From positions 1,240,001-1,304,000 of the forward strand of contig OY781965.2 in assembly GCA_963677395.2 (NCBI GenBank): DNA of 64,000 nt. Reading direction: 5' to 3'. The DNA comes from G963667975 sp963677395. GTDB taxonomy: Bacteria; Bacteroidota; Bacteroidia; Bacteroidales; G963667975. The position numbers and the translations under genes are program-made. Within the stretch, counting starts at the first letter, position 1; every line of letters begins with the position of its first letter. Below, piece after piece: positions 52,480-62,247 of the stretch. The notes beneath the pieces are model-generated. The model was not told the DNA's origin, searched no databases, and worked only from the letters and a program-made list of their open reading frames with translations.

Positions 52480-52869
52480 ATGGCAAAGAATGCTAAAGTA
52501 ACCAAGAAAAGGGTTGTAAAAGTTGAAACTACCGGAAAGGCATACATTTTCGCTTCTTTCAACAATATCATAGTTTCACTCACCAATAATACTGGTCAGG
52601 TAATCTCATGGTCATCAGCCGGTAAAATGGGTTTTAAAGGATCCAAGAAAAATACTCCCTATGCTGCTCAAATGGCAGCTCAGGATTGCGCTAAAGTAGC
52701 CTATGATCTTGGTTTACGCAAAATCAAAGTTTACGTAAAAGGACCTGGTTCTGGAAGAGAATCAGCAATCAGAACGTTACATACCAATGGTATCGAAGTT
52801 ATGGAAATTGTTGACGTAACTCCATTACCACACAATGGTTGTCGTCCACCAAAAAGAAGAAGAGTATAA
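52480..52869 (+). CDS. rpsK: 30S ribosomal protein S11
   Basis: 129 residues: AYIFASFNNIIVSLTNNTGQVISWSSAGKMGFKGSKKNTPYAAQMAA and DVTPLPHNGCRPPKRRRV. Platform protein beside the E site. Confidence 0.98.
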   Translation: MAKNAKVTKKRVVKVETTGKAYIFASFNNIIVSLTNNTGQVISWSSAGKMGFKGSKKNTPYAAQMAAQDCAKVAYDLGLRKIKVYVKGPGSGRESAIRTLHTNGIEVMEIVDVTPLPHNGCRPPKRRRV

Positions 52870-52898
52870 CGAGGTTTAAACAATAGAACTTAACAATT

Positions 52899-53504
52899 AT
52901 GGCAAGATATATTGGTCCAAAGACAAAAATTGCACGCAAGTTTAAAGACGCTATTTTTGGCCCAGATAAAAATTTCGAACGTAGAAATTATCCTCCGGGA
53001 CAACATGGTCAAAGCAAACGCAGAGCAAAAACCTCTGAATATGGTATGCAGCTCCAGGAAAAACAAAAAGCAAAATACACTTATGGTGTTCTGGAACGTC
53101 AATTTAGAAACCTTTTCGTAAAAGCTGCTCATAAAAAAGGTATCACCGGTGAAATCTTATTACAACTTATCGAAGCTCGCTTGGATAACGTAGTATATCG
53201 TTTAGGAATTGCTCCTACTCGCGCCGCTGCTCGTCAGCTGGTTTCTCACCGCCACATCCTGGTAAATGATTCAGTGGTAAATATTCCATCGTATCAAATT
53301 AAACCTGGTGACACTGTTGCTGTAAGAGAACGCTCACAGTCAATGGAAGCTATCACCAATTCAATTGAAGGTCGCGTTAACCGTTTTTCATGGTTAGAGT
53401 GGGATGCAACTCAAATGAAAGGTAAATTTTTAAATTACCCTGAAAGAGAAGAAATCCCTGAAAATATTAAAGAACAACTCATCGTTGAACTTTACTCTAA
53501 ATAA
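52899..53504 (+). CDS. rpsD: 30S ribosomal protein S4
   Basis: 201 residues: MARYIGPKTKIARKFKDAIFGPDK, YPPGQHGQSKRRAKTSEYGMQLQEKQKAKY and the S4 RNA-binding domain LDNVVYRLGIAPTRAAARQLVSHRHILVN. The N-terminal Cys zinc knuckle of some S4 proteins is absent. Confidence 0.98.
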   Translation: MARYIGPKTKIARKFKDAIFGPDKNFERRNYPPGQHGQSKRRAKTSEYGMQLQEKQKAKYTYGVLERQFRNLFVKAAHKKGITGEILLQLIEARLDNVVYRLGIAPTRAAARQLVSHRHILVNDSVVNIPSYQIKPGDTVAVRERSQSMEAITNSIEGRVNRFSWLEWDATQMKGKFLNYPEREEIPENIKEQLIVELYSK

Positions 53505-53580
53505 CGGGTGATTTTCAATTCTGCCAAGGCAATATCGGCAAAACATTAAGTATTGTTAATAACAAAGAAAATATAAGTAA

Positions 53581-54573
53581 ATGGCAATATTAGCTTTTCA
53601 GAAACCCGAGAAGGTGATTATGTTAGAGTCTGACGATAAACGCGGAGTTTTCGAATTCAGACCTCTCGAACCAGGGTACGGGATAACTATTGGAAATGCA
53701 CTTCGCAGAATTCTGTTATCTTCACTCGAAGGTTTCGCCATCACTTCGGTCAGAATTGAAGGTGTTGATCACGAATTTACTACCATCAAAGGTGTAGTGG
53801 AAGATGTGACTGATATCATCCTTAATCTGAAACAGGTTCGTTTTAAACAACAAATTGATACTGTTAGCAGCGAAAAAGTGAATATCAGCATTTCAAACCA
53901 GGATGCTTTTAAAGCTGGGGATATTAATAAATTCCTCAATGGCTTTCAGGTTCTGAACCCGGAACTTTTAATCTGCAACATGGAAACTTCTGTGAAACTC
54001 AACGTTGAGTTAAACATTTCCAAAGGCAGAGGATATGTTCCTGCTGAAGAAAATAAAAACCCGAACGATCCATTCGGAACTATCGCTGTAGATTCTATCC
54101 ACACGCCGATCCGAAATGTAAAGATTATCGTGGATAACTTTCGCGTAGAACAGAAAACTGACTACGAAAAACTGATTCTCGAGATTCTTTCTGATGGTTC
54201 TATTCACCCTAAGGACGCTTTGAAAGAAGCTGCAAAAATACTTATTCATCACTTTTTATTGTTCTCTGACGAAAAGATTACTCTTGAAACAGAAGAAAAG
54301 AACATCACAGAAGAATTTGATGAAAATACATTGCATATCCGTCAACTTTTGAAAAATAAATTAGTTGACATGGATCTTTCAGTTAGAGCATTGAATTGCC
54401 TGAAAGCTGCTGATGTTGAAACCTTAGGTGAATTAGTCTCTTACAATAAAAATGATTTACTTAAGTTCCGCAATTTCGGAAAGAAATCACTTACTGAGCT
54501 CGAACAGCTGGTAAAAAGTAAGGGGCTTGAGTTTGGTATGAATGTTTCGAAGTTTAAATTAGATAAAGATTAA
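53581..54573 (+). CDS. rpoA: RNA polymerase alpha subunit
   Basis: 330 residues: N-terminal domain with GYGITIGNALRRILLSSLEGFAITSVRIEGVDHEFTTIKGVVEDV for dimerisation, and alpha-CTD RALNCLKAADVETLGELVSYNKNDLLKFRNFGKKSLTELEQLV. The 76-bp gap before it is the largest in the alpha part of the operon and could hold a secondary promoter, but I see no exact consensus. Confidence 0.98.
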   Translation: MAILAFQKPEKVIMLESDDKRGVFEFRPLEPGYGITIGNALRRILLSSLEGFAITSVRIEGVDHEFTTIKGVVEDVTDIILNLKQVRFKQQIDTVSSEKVNISISNQDAFKAGDINKFLNGFQVLNPELLICNMETSVKLNVELNISKGRGYVPAEENKNPNDPFGTIAVDSIHTPIRNVKIIVDNFRVEQKTDYEKLILEILSDGSIHPKDALKEAAKILIHHFLLFSDEKITLETEEKNITEEFDENTLHIRQLLKNKLVDMDLSVRALNCLKAADVETLGELVSYNKNDLLKFRNFGKKSLTELEQLVKSKGLEFGMNVSKFKLDKD

Positions 54574-54578
54574 TCCCA

Positions 54579-55031
54579 ATGAGACACGGAGATAAAATAA
54601 ACAATTTAGGCAGAACTCATGCACACCGCGATCGCATGCTCGCTAACATGGCTTCATCGCTTATCCTGCATAAACGTATCACTACCACTTTAGCGAAAGC
54701 TAAATCACTCAGAGTGTACGTTGAGCCTCTCATTACCCGTTCTAAAGATGATACTACTCACTCACGCCGTACAGTTTTTAGCTATTTACAAGATAAAGCT
54801 GCTGTTACTGAACTCTTCCGTGAAGTGTCACAAAAAGTGGCTAACCGCCCAGGTGGTTACACAAGAATTCTCAGAATTGGTAAACGTTTAGGCGATAATG
54901 CAGAATTATGCATCATCGAGCTGGTTGATTACAACCTGAACCTGCTCGAAACTGCTGATGCTAAACCAGCTAAAGCTACTCGCACACGTCGTGCCGGTAA
55001 GAAAAAAGCTGATGCTACAACCGAAGAATAA
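54579..55031 (+). CDS. rplQ: 50S ribosomal protein L17
   Basis: 150 residues: MRHGDKINNLGRTHAHRDRMLANMASSLILHKRITTTLAKAKSLR. The C-terminus has a Lys/Ala/Thr-rich extension of some 30 residues, common in Bacteroidota. Last gene of the operon, 5 bp after rpoA, followed by a strong terminator. Confidence 0.97.
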   Translation: MRHGDKINNLGRTHAHRDRMLANMASSLILHKRITTTLAKAKSLRVYVEPLITRSKDDTTHSRRTVFSYLQDKAAVTELFREVSQKVANRPGGYTRILRIGKRLGDNAELCIIELVDYNLNLLETADAKPAKATRTRRAGKKKADATTEE

Positions 55032-55050
55032 TTCGTTTGAAATATTTCTG

Positions 55051-55080
55051 AAAAGGCCGGAGGTTACTCCGGCCTTTTTT
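55051..55080 (+). terminator. Terminator of the ribosomal operon
   Basis: AAAAGGCCGGAG and CTCCGGCCTTTT form a 12-bp perfect stem with a GTTA loop, followed by TTTTTG. Located 20 nt after the rplQ stop. Confidence 0.93.
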
Positions 55081-55155
55081 GTTTCTGAAAACTTTTCCAA
55101 TCGGTATTACCCTTGATATCCCTCTGACAATGCGCCTAAACAGCAAAAAATAAAG

Positions 55156-55163
55156 TAACTTTG
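55156..55163 (+). promoter_or_regulatory. -7 element for the HD-phosphohydrolase gene
   Basis: TAACTTTG followed by C matches TAnnTTTG and lies 17 nt before the first ATG; no TTG at 19 nt. Confidence 0.45.
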
Positions 55164-55179
55164 CATCAGCTTAACCAGA

Positions 55180-56418
55180 ATGATGAATAATCCTGTAAAT
55201 AAACGTAAAATTCTTAACGATCCAGTTCATGGTTTCATTGCATTACCCAATGATTTGGTATATGATGTAATCGAACATCCTTATTTTCAACGTTTACGCA
55301 GAATTAAACAATTGGGACTCACACATCTGGTTTATCCCGGAGCCTTGCATACCCGCTTCAGCCATGCTTTAGGTGCGATGCATTTAATGGTGCAGGCTAT
55401 TGAAGTTCTGAAACAAAAGGGTGTTGCAATATCACAAGAAGAATCGGAAGGTGCTGTTTTGGCAATTTTATTGCACGATATTGGGCATGGTCCGTTTTCT
55501 CATGCACTGGAACATTCAATTGTCGATAATATTTCGCATGAGGAGATTTCAAGTCTTTTTATGGAAGAACTGAATACTGAATTTCAGGGAAGACTTGATA
55601 TGGCTATTTCAATTTTTAAAGGCACTCATTCTAAAAAATTCCTGCATCAACTGGTTGCTGGTCAGCTCGATGTTGACAGGCTCGATTATCTGTCGCGGGA
55701 TAGCTTTTTCACGGGTGTTTCCGAAGGAATTATTGGTACTGAGCGTATTATCAAAATGCTTAATGTGAAAGAGAATGAACTGGTGGTGGATGAAAAAGGA
55801 ATCTATTCCATCGAGAAATTTATTGTTTCACGCAGGCTGATGTACTGGCAGGTTTATTTGCATAAAACTGTTCTGAGTGCCGAAAATATGATGATACAAA
55901 TACTCCGCCGTGCCAAAGAACTGGCTGCACAAGGTGTAGAGCTTTTTGCAACACCCTCGTTACATACATTTCTTTACAATTCGATAGGTATTGAAAAACT
56001 CAGAAGTGATAAATCACTGCTTTCAAAGTTTGCTGATCTGGATGATGCTGATATTTTTTCATCCATTAAGGTTTGGGAAAAGCATCCGGATCCTATTCTG
56101 AGTAAACTCTCAGCATCCATTACCAATCGGAAACTTTTCAGAATAGAAATACAAAACGAACCTTTTGCTCAGGAATATATCCTGCAGAAAAAAGAAAAGG
56201 TGATTACTCATTTTAATATACCGGAACGCCTGAGTTCCTATTTCGTGTTTTCGGAAGAAGTAACCAATAATATGTACGACCCGAAACACGATAAAATTAA
56301 TATTCTGCTGAAGAATGGGGATGTGAAAGATATTTCGCATGCATCTGACCAGTTAAATCAGGCATTCCTTAGCAGAATCACCCGAAAGTACATCTTATGT
56401 TATCCAAAGTATTTATAA
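55180..56418 (+). CDS. HD-domain phosphohydrolase (dNTPase-like)
   Basis: A 412-residue HD protein: KILNDPVHGFIALPNDLVYDVIEHPYFQRLRRIKQLG, then HTRFSHALGAMHL (His), the HD pair in ILLHDIGHGPFSHALEH, and QLDVDRLDYLSRDSFFTGVSEG supplying the last Asp. This is the SAMHD1/YdhJ-like subgroup, which hydrolyses dNTPs or related nucleotides in several characterised members; the substrate here is unknown. It is 10 bp upstream of lpxD, so probably co-transcribed. Confidence 0.9.
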   Translation: MMNNPVNKRKILNDPVHGFIALPNDLVYDVIEHPYFQRLRRIKQLGLTHLVYPGALHTRFSHALGAMHLMVQAIEVLKQKGVAISQEESEGAVLAILLHDIGHGPFSHALEHSIVDNISHEEISSLFMEELNTEFQGRLDMAISIFKGTHSKKFLHQLVAGQLDVDRLDYLSRDSFFTGVSEGIIGTERIIKMLNVKENELVVDEKGIYSIEKFIVSRRLMYWQVYLHKTVLSAENMMIQILRRAKELAAQGVELFATPSLHTFLYNSIGIEKLRSDKSLLSKFADLDDADIFSSIKVWEKHPDPILSKLSASITNRKLFRIEIQNEPFAQEYILQKKEKVITHFNIPERLSSYFVFSEEVTNNMYDPKHDKINILLKNGDVKDISHASDQLNQAFLSRITRKYILCYPKYL

Positions 56419-56428
56419 TCAAATAATT

Positions 56429-57460
56429 ATGGAAGTTACACTTGCTCAAATTGCTGCAATGCTCAATGGAAGCGTGGATGGAGATGCCAATGCTAAAGTA
56501 AATCACTTTACAAAAATTGAAGAAGGCAAATCCGGTTCATTGTCGTTTCTGGCAAATCCTGCTTATACTCAATATATTTACGAAACGGAAGCTACGGCTG
56601 TAATTGTAAGCAATCAGTTTGTTCCTGAAAAGGAAATAAAAACCAACCTGATTAAAGTTGCTGATCCGTATTCTTCCTTTGCGAAGCTTCTTGAGTTTTA
56701 CCAACAAATTAAAAACTCCAAACGTGGAGTTTCTTCATTGGCATTTGTGTCGCCAACAGCAAAGGTTTCTCCTAATGCCTATGTAGGCGAATTTGTATTT
56801 GTGGGTGATAATGTTGAAGTTGCCGACAATGTAATTCTTTATCCTCAGGTTTATTTGGGTGATAATGTTAAAATAGGAGAGGGGTCAGTCCTGAATCCCG
56901 GGGTGAAAATCTATCACGATTGTGTTATTGGGAAAAACTGTATTATCCATGCCGGAACGGTGATAGGCTCTGATGGTTTTGGCTTTGCTCCGCAAGCCGA
57001 TGGAACATACAAAAAGATTCCGCAAATTGGGAATGTGGTGATCGAAGATAATGTAGAGGTTGGCGCAAATTCAACCATCGACAGGGCAACCATGGGCTCT
57101 ACGATCCTTAAGTCAGGGGTGAAACTGGATAATCTGGTTCAGATTGCCCACAATGTAGTAGTTGGCGAAAATACTGTTATGGCAGCACTTTCGGGTATTG
57201 CAGGATCAACAAAAGTTGGAAGAAATTGCGTGTTTGCCGGAATGACTGCTGTGGCAGGACACAAACAGATTGCCGACAGAACCACAGTAGGTGCAAATTC
57301 ATTTGTTTCGGGAAATGTAACCAATGAAAATCAGACATTGGTAGGATTCTATGCCTTTGATGCAAACGAATTCAAAAAAGACTGGATTCATTTTCGTAAC
57401 CTGAACAAGCTGGTAGCTCGCATTGATGAGTTGGAACGTAAACTGAAAGGACAAGAGTAA
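56429..57460 (+). CDS. lpxD: UDP-3-O-acylglucosamine N-acyltransferase
   Basis: A 343-residue acyltransferase: N-terminal uridine-binding domain (GSLSFLANPAYTQYIYETEATAVIV), then a left-handed beta-helix of hexapeptide repeats (VFVGDNVEVADNVILYPQVYLGDNVKIG; GSDGFGFAPQADGTYKKIPQIG) with the catalytic His in LVQIAHNVVVGENTVMAALSGIAGSTKVG. It adds the N-linked hydroxyacyl chain in lipid A synthesis. lpxC/fabZ do not follow, unlike in many Bacteroidota. Confidence 0.96.
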   Translation: MEVTLAQIAAMLNGSVDGDANAKVNHFTKIEEGKSGSLSFLANPAYTQYIYETEATAVIVSNQFVPEKEIKTNLIKVADPYSSFAKLLEFYQQIKNSKRGVSSLAFVSPTAKVSPNAYVGEFVFVGDNVEVADNVILYPQVYLGDNVKIGEGSVLNPGVKIYHDCVIGKNCIIHAGTVIGSDGFGFAPQADGTYKKIPQIGNVVIEDNVEVGANSTIDRATMGSTILKSGVKLDNLVQIAHNVVVGENTVMAALSGIAGSTKVGRNCVFAGMTAVAGHKQIADRTTVGANSFVSGNVTNENQTLVGFYAFDANEFKKDWIHFRNLNKLVARIDELERKLKGQE

Positions 57461-57560
57461 CATCTCTTTCGGCTTGCATTAATCTTTAGAATTGCGACGT
57501 ATGCTGAACTAATTGTGTTTCTAACCGTTCGTTTTGCTGACTTTTAAAAAATAATATACT

Positions 57561-58187
57561 TTGGACGCAAAAGAAATTGTAAAATCAGGCAGGTATCTGC
57601 CTGTAATGGAAGAGTTTTACAGCCTTCAGGGCGAAGGTTATAATACAGGTGAAGCTGCCTATTTTCTCAGAGTGGGTGGTTGTGATGTGGGATGTCATTT
57701 CTGTGATGTGAAAGAATCGTGGGATGCTGATCTCTTTCCGCCCAAACCGGTGGATGAAGTAATTGAGCGCGCTTTGGAATTTGCCGGACGTTCCGTAATT
57801 GTTACCGGTGGAGAACCGTTGATGTACAATCTGGACTATCTCTGTGCAAAACTGAAAGAAAACAGATTCAAAATATTCCTGGAAACTTCCGGCTCGCATC
57901 CTGTTTCGGGTATTTGGGACTGGATTTGTCTCTCCCCCAAGAAAAATGCTGCACCGTTACACGAAATTTATGCAAAAGCTCATGAATTGAAGGTTATCAT
58001 TTACAATCAGTCCGATTTTGATTGGGCTGAAGAAAATGCCCGGGTTGTATCGGCAAACTGTAAACTTTATCTTCAGCCTGAATGGAGTAATCGTGGCGAA
58101 ATGATGCCGTTGATTGTAGAGTATGTGAAAAATAATCCCAAGTGGAAGATCTCCTTACAAACTCATAAATATATGCGTATTCCATAA
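57561..58187 (+). CDS. queE: 7-carboxy-7-deazaguanine synthase
   Basis: A 208-residue radical SAM enzyme of the queuosine pathway: PVMEEFYSLQGEGYNTGEAAYFLRVGGCDVGCHFCDVKESW contains the C-x3-C-x2-C cluster motif; VIVTGGEPLMYN and FLETSGSHPV follow. The PVMEEFY part is conserved at the family N-terminus, so translation must begin before the first ATG (57606); TTG at 57561 is the only upstream start before a stop codon. No queC, queD or queF lies nearby, and I see no preQ1 riboswitch in the 100-bp gap. Confidence 0.93.
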   Translation: MDAKEIVKSGRYLPVMEEFYSLQGEGYNTGEAAYFLRVGGCDVGCHFCDVKESWDADLFPPKPVDEVIERALEFAGRSVIVTGGEPLMYNLDYLCAKLKENRFKIFLETSGSHPVSGIWDWICLSPKKNAAPLHEIYAKAHELKVIIYNQSDFDWAEENARVVSANCKLYLQPEWSNRGEMMPLIVEYVKNNPKWKISLQTHKYMRIP

Positions 58188-58237
58188 GTATGGAATGGTA
58201 TTTGTAATCATAAAATATCGTGAAAAAAACCACTCTC

Positions 58238-60172
58238 ATGAAACAATTGCTAATTCTTCTGTTTATGGTGAATTCGCTGATGATGTTTGCTCAGCCTAAA
58301 GGAGGGTACACAACCAAATCGAAAAAGGCAATTGCACATCATGAAAAAGCACTGGAATATTATAATCAGTACAAAAATGAGGAGACTTTGAAAGAGATTT
58401 CAAAATCGCTTCAGCAGGATTCCGCTTTTATTGAGTCGTGGATGTTGCTTGCATCTCTTTATACGGATATGAAACAACCGCTCGAAGCCATTGCTGCTTA
58501 CCAAAAAGCCATTGAGGTCAATCCTGAGTTTTATCATGGCGTTTATCTTACGCTTGGCGATCTGGAATATAAAAATGGTTTGTATTTCGATGCTGAGAAA
58601 CATCTGGATATTTATCTTTCTGACCCTGATTTGCCTGCACCCAAAAAGAAAGCAGCAGTAGAACTTCGAAAAAAAAATGATATTGCTATCGGTTTTGCAG
58701 AACATCCGGTGCCATTTAAACCCATTAATCTGGGTCCGAATGTGAATTCGGAAAATGACGAATATCTTCCTGCCATCACTGCTGATGAACAAACGCTGAT
58801 TATTACAGTACGCCGCCCACGCGATCAATACACGCTGGCAATAGACAATAAGTTTGAAGAGGATTTTTACATCAGCCATAAAGAAAATGGAGAGTGGACA
58901 AAAGCTGTATTTGCCGGAGCTCCGCTGAATACTCACGGAAATGAAGGGGCACAGTGTATTTCACCGGATGGACAATATTTGTATTTTACCGGATGTAATC
59001 GCCCGGGAGGAATGGGAAGCTGTGATATTTATGTTTCCCGTAAAATTGGCGACCGATGGAGCCAGCCGAAAAATATCGGATACCCGCTCAATACCGAAAG
59101 TTGGGAATCACAACCTTCTATTTCGCCCGATGGCAAAACACTCTATTTTTCATCCAACCGAAAGGGAACCAAAGGAAGCATGGATATCTGGAAATGTGTG
59201 CTGAATCAGGATGGTTCGGCCAATGAACCCGTAAATCTGGGCGATTCAGTCAATACTCCCGGTATGGAAGCTGCTCCCTTTATACATCCTGACGGACAAA
59301 CACTCTATTTTGCATCGAACGGTCATCCTGGCTTGGGTGGAATGGATTTGTTCTACACCCGTATGCTTGATACAAGCTGGGGAAAACCGGTTAATATTGG
59401 TTATCCCATTAATACCTGTGCCGACGAAATCAATCTGTTGGTAAATGCTAAGGGTAATTTTGCATACATTGCTTCGGATAAGCTGGGTGGATACGGCAAA
59501 TTCGACCTTTATGGATTTGAACTCTATCCGGAAGCACGTCCGCTTGCGGTTACCTATCTCAAAGGAAAAGTTTATGATAAAGACACCCGCCATCCGCTTG
59601 AAGCTTCGTTTAATCTGATTGATTTGAATGATGGGGAAATAATTGCCTCTTCAAGTTCAGATCCAAGTAATGGCGAATTTTTGGTTTGTATTCCGGCTAA
59701 TCGTAATTATGCACTGAATGTTTCGAAAGAAGCTTATCTCTTTTATTCCGATAATTTCTCGCTCGCCGGTGATTATAATAACCTGAAACCTTTCGAAAAA
59801 GATATTCCCTTGCAGGAAATCAAAGTCGGACAAAGTGTAGTGCTGAAAAACATCTTTTATGAAACCGACAGGTTTGACCTGAAACCTGAATCGATGGTAG
59901 AACTGGATAAACTGGTGGAATTACTAAAGCACCATCCGAGTATGAAGATTGAAATTTCGGGACATACAGATAATGTAGGAACCGACAAATACAATCAAAC
60001 CCTGTCGGAAAACAGAGCAAAATCAGTTTACCAATATCTGTTAAGCAAAGGGATTTCAGCAACACGATTAAGCTTTAAAGGGTATGGTTTTTCGAACCCT
60101 ATTGATACCAATGATACCTTGGAAGGCCGTGCAAATAATCGCCGTACAGAGTTTAAGGTTGTAGGGGTATAG
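58238..60172 (+). CDS. PorE-like envelope protein (TPR, PD40 repeats, regulatory-like domain, OmpA)
   Basis: A 644-residue exported protein from the ATG at 58238 (MKQLLILLFMVNSLMMFAQ signal peptide; a GTG at 58220 is the alternative). Domains in order: two TPR units (residues about 30-120), a PD40 beta-propeller region with repeated SPDGQYLYFTG / SPDGKTLYFSSNRKG / HPDGQTLYFASNG blades, a CarboxypepD-regulatory-like domain (YLKGKVYDKDTRHPLEASFNLID), and OmpA C-terminal peptidoglycan-binding domain (IEISGHTDNVGTDKYNQTLSENRAKSVYQYL). This order is that of PorE, a T9SS component that binds peptidoglycan; paralogues of unknown role are common, so the assignment as PorE itself is open. Confidence 0.85.
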   Translation: MKQLLILLFMVNSLMMFAQPKGGYTTKSKKAIAHHEKALEYYNQYKNEETLKEISKSLQQDSAFIESWMLLASLYTDMKQPLEAIAAYQKAIEVNPEFYHGVYLTLGDLEYKNGLYFDAEKHLDIYLSDPDLPAPKKKAAVELRKKNDIAIGFAEHPVPFKPINLGPNVNSENDEYLPAITADEQTLIITVRRPRDQYTLAIDNKFEEDFYISHKENGEWTKAVFAGAPLNTHGNEGAQCISPDGQYLYFTGCNRPGGMGSCDIYVSRKIGDRWSQPKNIGYPLNTESWESQPSISPDGKTLYFSSNRKGTKGSMDIWKCVLNQDGSANEPVNLGDSVNTPGMEAAPFIHPDGQTLYFASNGHPGLGGMDLFYTRMLDTSWGKPVNIGYPINTCADEINLLVNAKGNFAYIASDKLGGYGKFDLYGFELYPEARPLAVTYLKGKVYDKDTRHPLEASFNLIDLNDGEIIASSSSDPSNGEFLVCIPANRNYALNVSKEAYLFYSDNFSLAGDYNNLKPFEKDIPLQEIKVGQSVVLKNIFYETDRFDLKPESMVELDKLVELLKHHPSMKIEISGHTDNVGTDKYNQTLSENRAKSVYQYLLSKGISATRLSFKGYGFSNPIDTNDTLEGRANNRRTEFKVVGV

Positions 60173-60182
60173 AAAAAATGAA

Positions 60183-60207
60183 AGGGTCACCCGTAATGGA
60201 TGACCCT
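60183..60207. terminator. Weak hairpin between convergent genes
   Basis: AGGGTCA (60183-60189) pairs with TGACCCT (60201-60207), with CC/GG inside. The following GGTTTTA is a poor T-run. Lies between the convergent PorE-like and cohesin-domain genes. Confidence 0.45.
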
Positions 60208-60232
60208 GGTTTTAGAAAATAGAGAAGAGAAA

Positions 60233-62209
60233 CTAATAAATAATTTTCTGCACTTGTATTCCTCTTGGAGAGGTGAGTCTGAGAATATAACTTCCTTTGA
60301 TTGGTAATTGAATTTTTTCTTCGTTATGCAAAATGGCCTGATGTTTAATTATTTGCCCATGGATGGTTATTATTTCTAGAGTTGCATTTCGTTCGTCGGT
60401 TTTTACAGTCAAGATATTATCCTGGATATATGATAAAAATTCGATTTTAGCGATTTCGTTTACTTCAGCACTATTGTTGAAGTAAACCTCAAAGCGATTA
60501 GCTAAATCTGAAGGAGAAGAGGTGAATTCATACGTTGATTGATTGCGGAGGTTATGTATCGATTGATCTTTTTTATCAAGAAGAAAGATTGGAATAATAG
60601 GTGCAAAACTGGAAAGATTACTTGCTGTAATCTTATACATTCCGGATGTTCCGGGTGTAAATCCCAGGTTTATAGAGTTTTGACGGAAGGAGGTGTCGCG
60701 TATATCTATTGCAAGTTTGTGATTGTCAGAGGATAATGAGTAAAGTTGAGGAGCGAGAGAGTCTCCTTTTAGTTTAACAGCATCAAATGCAGGATTAAAC
60801 ATATTAGTTGCATTATCGTTTACATTAAAGCTCCAGAAGTCAGTATAACCATTCCCTTCAACTTTTATTTTTAAAAGATTATCAATACTAGTCTGAGTTT
60901 TGTAGTTTGGAATAGTACTGTGTATTCGTGCTGCTTTAGGTATTTGCAATGATGCATTTGTGCTGTTTACGCGGATAAAAAATCCCTGCAGAGCGGGGAT
61001 GATGCCGTTGGATAACTCTCCAATATAACCATTCCAGCAAATGTAATTTCCCTTTTGATAACAATATACTGTTGCGTCAATGTTTTGTTTTATCCAGTAT
61101 GGATTATTCCAGTCAATTGCAGATGTATAAGGATTTCCAATCAGATTAAATCCACTCATTTCTGGATTTAAAGTATTGTAGATTAGGTTTTTTTGGAAAT
61201 ATTGCTCTGTGCCGGGGATGAATTTGTCCTGATAGTCTAAAACAATGTTTGCCGGAGATTCGAGCAATGCACCTGAGCCAACTTTTAGCGAATCAGCGAT
61301 TATCATTCCTTGCCAATTACTTAGTTGTTCATCAAATTTTAAAGTATTAATATTGTTAATTGAATAAAATTGAGAAGGAACTGATTTTACGGGAGTTGCA
61401 ATCAGATGCTTGTTACTGGATGAAATGTATTGCTGAACTTTAAATATTCCGGTATTTCCAATGCTTAAGCTGTCGAAGATCAATGACCCGGTTCCAGTTG
61501 AGTCGGACATAAGGATTATTGTTCCGTTATTTTCCAGGATGCCATTTACTGTAAGACATTTATTTGGAGAAATTTCGAGTATTGTAGATGTATCAAGGAT
61601 TAAATGGTTGCATTCTGATACTCCATCGATAGTTATTTTTCCGGTATGTACTTTTGCAGAAGTGTTTGAACCGGGAATACCTTGGCTCCAATTGGCTACT
61701 GAAGACCAGCTTCCTGTTCCGTTCCAAATTGAGATATTAGAACCTGTTGATGCATAAATATATCCGTTCGTATAGGTAGTAGCAATAGGGTTCCCATCCC
61801 AATCGGCTACTTCACATGAATTTACATTACAAACCAAAGGGGTTGAGCCTCCATTGTAAGCAAATTTAATATTCATAAATAAGCCTGAAGGGAAGTCCAC
61901 TCCGGAAGATCCCTGAGCCAACCATGAAATATTTAGTTGTTTTAAATTTCCATTTAATGTTGTCGGATTTGATAAAACACCAGTTGCAGAAGTGCTTATA
62001 TTCGTGTCTTTTTCGTATTGCAATACAGTGGAATCATACGTGATTTTTAAATCAATAGCCCCAATGTTATTCAATCCTTGGAATAATATTGGGATAATTA
62101 CCGGCTTCCCAATCTCAGCGGTGTCACTTCCAATTGTAATAGTTTGCGATTTTAAAGAGCTAAAAGCTGTTAAAATCATGAATATTGTAATTATGCTAAG
62201 TTTTTTCAT
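60233..62209 (-). CDS. T9SS cargo protein with cohesin-like domain
   Basis: A 658-residue protein with signal peptide (MKKLSIITIFMILTAFSSLK, cleaved near SQ). The first ~130 residues look like a cohesin-type beta sandwich (ITIGSDTAEIGKPVIIPILFQGLNNIGAIDLKITYDSTVLQYE), a domain that binds dockerins or acts as an adhesion module. The middle carries GFNLIGNPYTSAIDWNNPYW and a module VEGNGYTDFWSFNVNDNATN... shared with the next cargo protein upstream. It ends with a type A T9SS sorting domain (LEIITIHGQIIKHQ ... YILRLTSPRGIQVQKIIY). Probably a surface adhesin or scaffold; no enzyme motif. Confidence 0.85.
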   Translation of the reverse strand: MKKLSIITIFMILTAFSSLKSQTITIGSDTAEIGKPVIIPILFQGLNNIGAIDLKITYDSTVLQYEKDTNISTSATGVLSNPTTLNGNLKQLNISWLAQGSSGVDFPSGLFMNIKFAYNGGSTPLVCNVNSCEVADWDGNPIATTYTNGYIYASTGSNISIWNGTGSWSSVANWSQGIPGSNTSAKVHTGKITIDGVSECNHLILDTSTILEISPNKCLTVNGILENNGTIILMSDSTGTGSLIFDSLSIGNTGIFKVQQYISSSNKHLIATPVKSVPSQFYSINNINTLKFDEQLSNWQGMIIADSLKVGSGALLESPANIVLDYQDKFIPGTEQYFQKNLIYNTLNPEMSGFNLIGNPYTSAIDWNNPYWIKQNIDATVYCYQKGNYICWNGYIGELSNGIIPALQGFFIRVNSTNASLQIPKAARIHSTIPNYKTQTSIDNLLKIKVEGNGYTDFWSFNVNDNATNMFNPAFDAVKLKGDSLAPQLYSLSSDNHKLAIDIRDTSFRQNSINLGFTPGTSGMYKITASNLSSFAPIIPIFLLDKKDQSIHNLRNQSTYEFTSSPSDLANRFEVYFNNSAEVNEIAKIEFLSYIQDNILTVKTDERNATLEIITIHGQIIKHQAILHNEEKIQLPIKGSYILRLTSPRGIQVQKIIY

Positions 62210-62247
62210 CTCTGTTTCTCTATTATCGTAAAATCTAAAAGTCAGAA

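Noticed and set aside
57461..57560. preQ1 riboswitch upstream of queE
   Set aside because: A short pyrimidine- and A-rich stretch was checked, but the conserved preQ1-I hairpin and the CTA-type tail are not there.
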